A DNA stretch of 64,000 nt from Pedobacter heparinus DSM 2366 (GTDB taxonomy: Bacteria > Bacteroidota > Bacteroidia > Sphingobacteriales > Sphingobacteriaceae): the NCBI RefSeq assembly GCF_000023825.1, contig NC_013061.1, positions 4,464,001 through 4,528,000 on the forward strand. The letters run 5' to 3'. A program made the translations under genes and the position numbers. A model generated the notes under the pieces. That model did no database searches. It had not been told where the DNA came from and saw only the letters and a program-made list of their open reading frames with translations. This document shows, piece by piece, positions 63,287-64,000 of this stretch. How positions within the stretch are numbered: position 1 is the stretch's first letter; each line of letters opens with the position of its first letter.

Positions 63287-63301
63287 TTTAAACGATTAAA
63301 C
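63287..63301. promoter_or_regulatory. LacI-type operator candidate 5 (upstream of EEP-family gene)
   Basis: TTTAAACGATTAAAC, the reverse complement of the shared motif, lies 31 bp before the start codon of the EEP-family lipoprotein gene. This extends the putative regulon to that gene. No convincing -7 element was found next to it. Confidence 0.65.
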
Positions 63302-63332
63302 TTCAACCAAATTATAATTAAACCCATTCACT

Positions 63333-64000
63333 ATGAACAATTATTTAAAAGTACCTACTACTTGGCACAAAAAGCAGCAACCTGTTTTAGAGCTGCGAAA
63401 AACTGTTTTACAGTTGATGTTACTAATTATGCTATTTGCATTTGCAGCTTGTGAAAAGATAGCGGAAACAAATCAGTTAGAATTTAAACCTACCATTCGT
63501 CGGCAAATCTCTAATTTGAACGCTACAATGGCCCTACCACCACTTAACGAATTTAAAGTAATGTCGTTTAATGTTCGACATACCGAAACTGGCGATCCAG
63601 AAACCTTAGACCAAAGAAAAGTAAAAATTCGTGATTTAATCCTTGCTAAATCACCAGACCTTGTCGGTTTACAAGAAACTTCCGATCCTGTTATTACCCA
63701 ATGGTTTACTGATCAATTGGCGGCAACTTATGGTGTAGCCACAACTACATCAACAGTAACGCCGAAACTAATTTTCTATAAAAAAACAAGGTTTACCCTA
63801 ATGAGCTCAGGTTTTTCAGCAATGGAGCCTGGAACTGCCCAAAGTATGATCTGGGCGGTCTTTAAGGATATCGTTACAAACAATCAATATTTTGTAACCA
63901 ACAGCCATTGGTCTCCAGCTGGATCAACAAATAGAATGTCTGATGCGAAAGCTATCGTTGCAGTTATTCAGGCTAAAAATACCAGTAATTTTCCCCTCAT
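63333..64000 (+). CDS. EEP-family phosphodiesterase lipoprotein, 3' end beyond window
   Basis: 222 codons are visible from the ATG at 63333 with no stop. The leader ends in a lipobox (LMLLIMLFAFAAC). The endonuclease/exonuclease/phosphatase fold is recognisable: FKVMSFNVRHTETGD with the metal-binding Asn, ILAKSPDLVGLQE with the metal-binding Glu, and FVTNSHWSP with a catalytic-type His. Secreted members cleave phosphodiesters such as sphingomyelin or phosphoinositides, or DNA. Beside two GDPDs and a calcineurin-like enzyme, it adds a fourth phosphoesterase to the locus. Confidence 0.82.
   Translation, partial: MNNYLKVPTTWHKKQQPVLELRKTVLQLMLLIMLFAFAACEKIAETNQLEFKPTIRRQISNLNATMALPPLNEFKVMSFNVRHTETGDPETLDQRKVKIRDLILAKSPDLVGLQETSDPVITQWFTDQLAATYGVATTTSTVTPKLIFYKKTRFTLMSSGFSAMEPGTAQSMIWAVFKDIVTNNQYFVTNSHWSPAGSTNRMSDAKAIVAVIQAKNTSNFPL

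Overview
The window looks like chromosomal DNA of a Bacteroidota bacterium, most likely Sphingobacteriaceae (Pedobacter-like). The evidence is a SusC/SusD pair, type IX secretion (T9SS) type B sorting domains, PorP/SprF-family outer-membrane proteins, BACON-type lipoproteins, Bacteroidota-style promoters (TTTG ... TAnnTTTG) and A/T-rich leaders without Shine-Dalgarno sites. I saw no rRNA, tRNA, CRISPR array, insertion sequence or phage gene. Family names come from reading motifs by eye, not from database searches.

Region 1 (1-22.3 kb) is a cell-surface/T9SS region. It holds the 5' part of a DUF2341/LamG-type secreted protein, a small GAF protein, a PorP/SprF-like protein (+ strand), and a leftward block: a 3542-residue repeat adhesin with a type B sorting domain, then a second PorP/SprF-like protein, then a PorE-like TPR/propeller/OmpA protein, then a second type B cargo protein (beta-helix plus SprB-like repeats). 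The arrangement resembles sprB-sprF type loci: giant cargo, its outer-membrane partner and a peptidoglycan anchor.

Region 2 (22.6-40.8 kb) is mixed. It contains a lone NACHT-like STAND NTPase with an N-terminal helix-turn-helix-like domain, a secreted subtilisin-like protease, an Rrf2 regulator, a small secreted protein, and a sigma-54 response regulator that abuts a hybrid HK-REC-HPt kinase tail to tail with no spacer. Next come a patatin-like lipase, a large GH28-like beta-helix protein, a LysR regulator divergent from an MFS exporter, a small lipoprotein, and a Crp/Fnr plus GlxA-type AraC regulator pair.

Region 3 (41-64 kb) is one catabolic locus. A 12-gene leftward operon (60094 to 43223, gaps of 30 bp or less) encodes SusC, SusD, a calcineurin-like phosphoesterase lipoprotein, a sialate-O-acetylesterase-like SGNH esterase, a Zn-dependent polyol/alcohol dehydrogenase, a glycerophosphodiester phosphodiesterase (GDPD), a complete ribose-type (CUT2) ABC importer, a mannitol-dehydrogenase-family enzyme, a PfkB sugar kinase and a second GDPD. 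Flanking it are a ketose-3-epimerase-like isomerase, a LacI regulator, two surface-glycan-binding-like lipoproteins and an endonuclease/exonuclease/phosphatase-family lipoprotein cut by the window end. The visible part has no glycoside hydrolase but has four phosphoesterases. I infer a utilisation system for a phosphodiester-linked, partly acetylated polyol polymer or conjugate, for example a teichoic-acid-like or glycerophospho-polyol substrate. A palindrome with core TTTAATCGTTTAA occurs five times around this locus. Two copies overlap a good SusC promoter, so the LacI protein is the likely local repressor.
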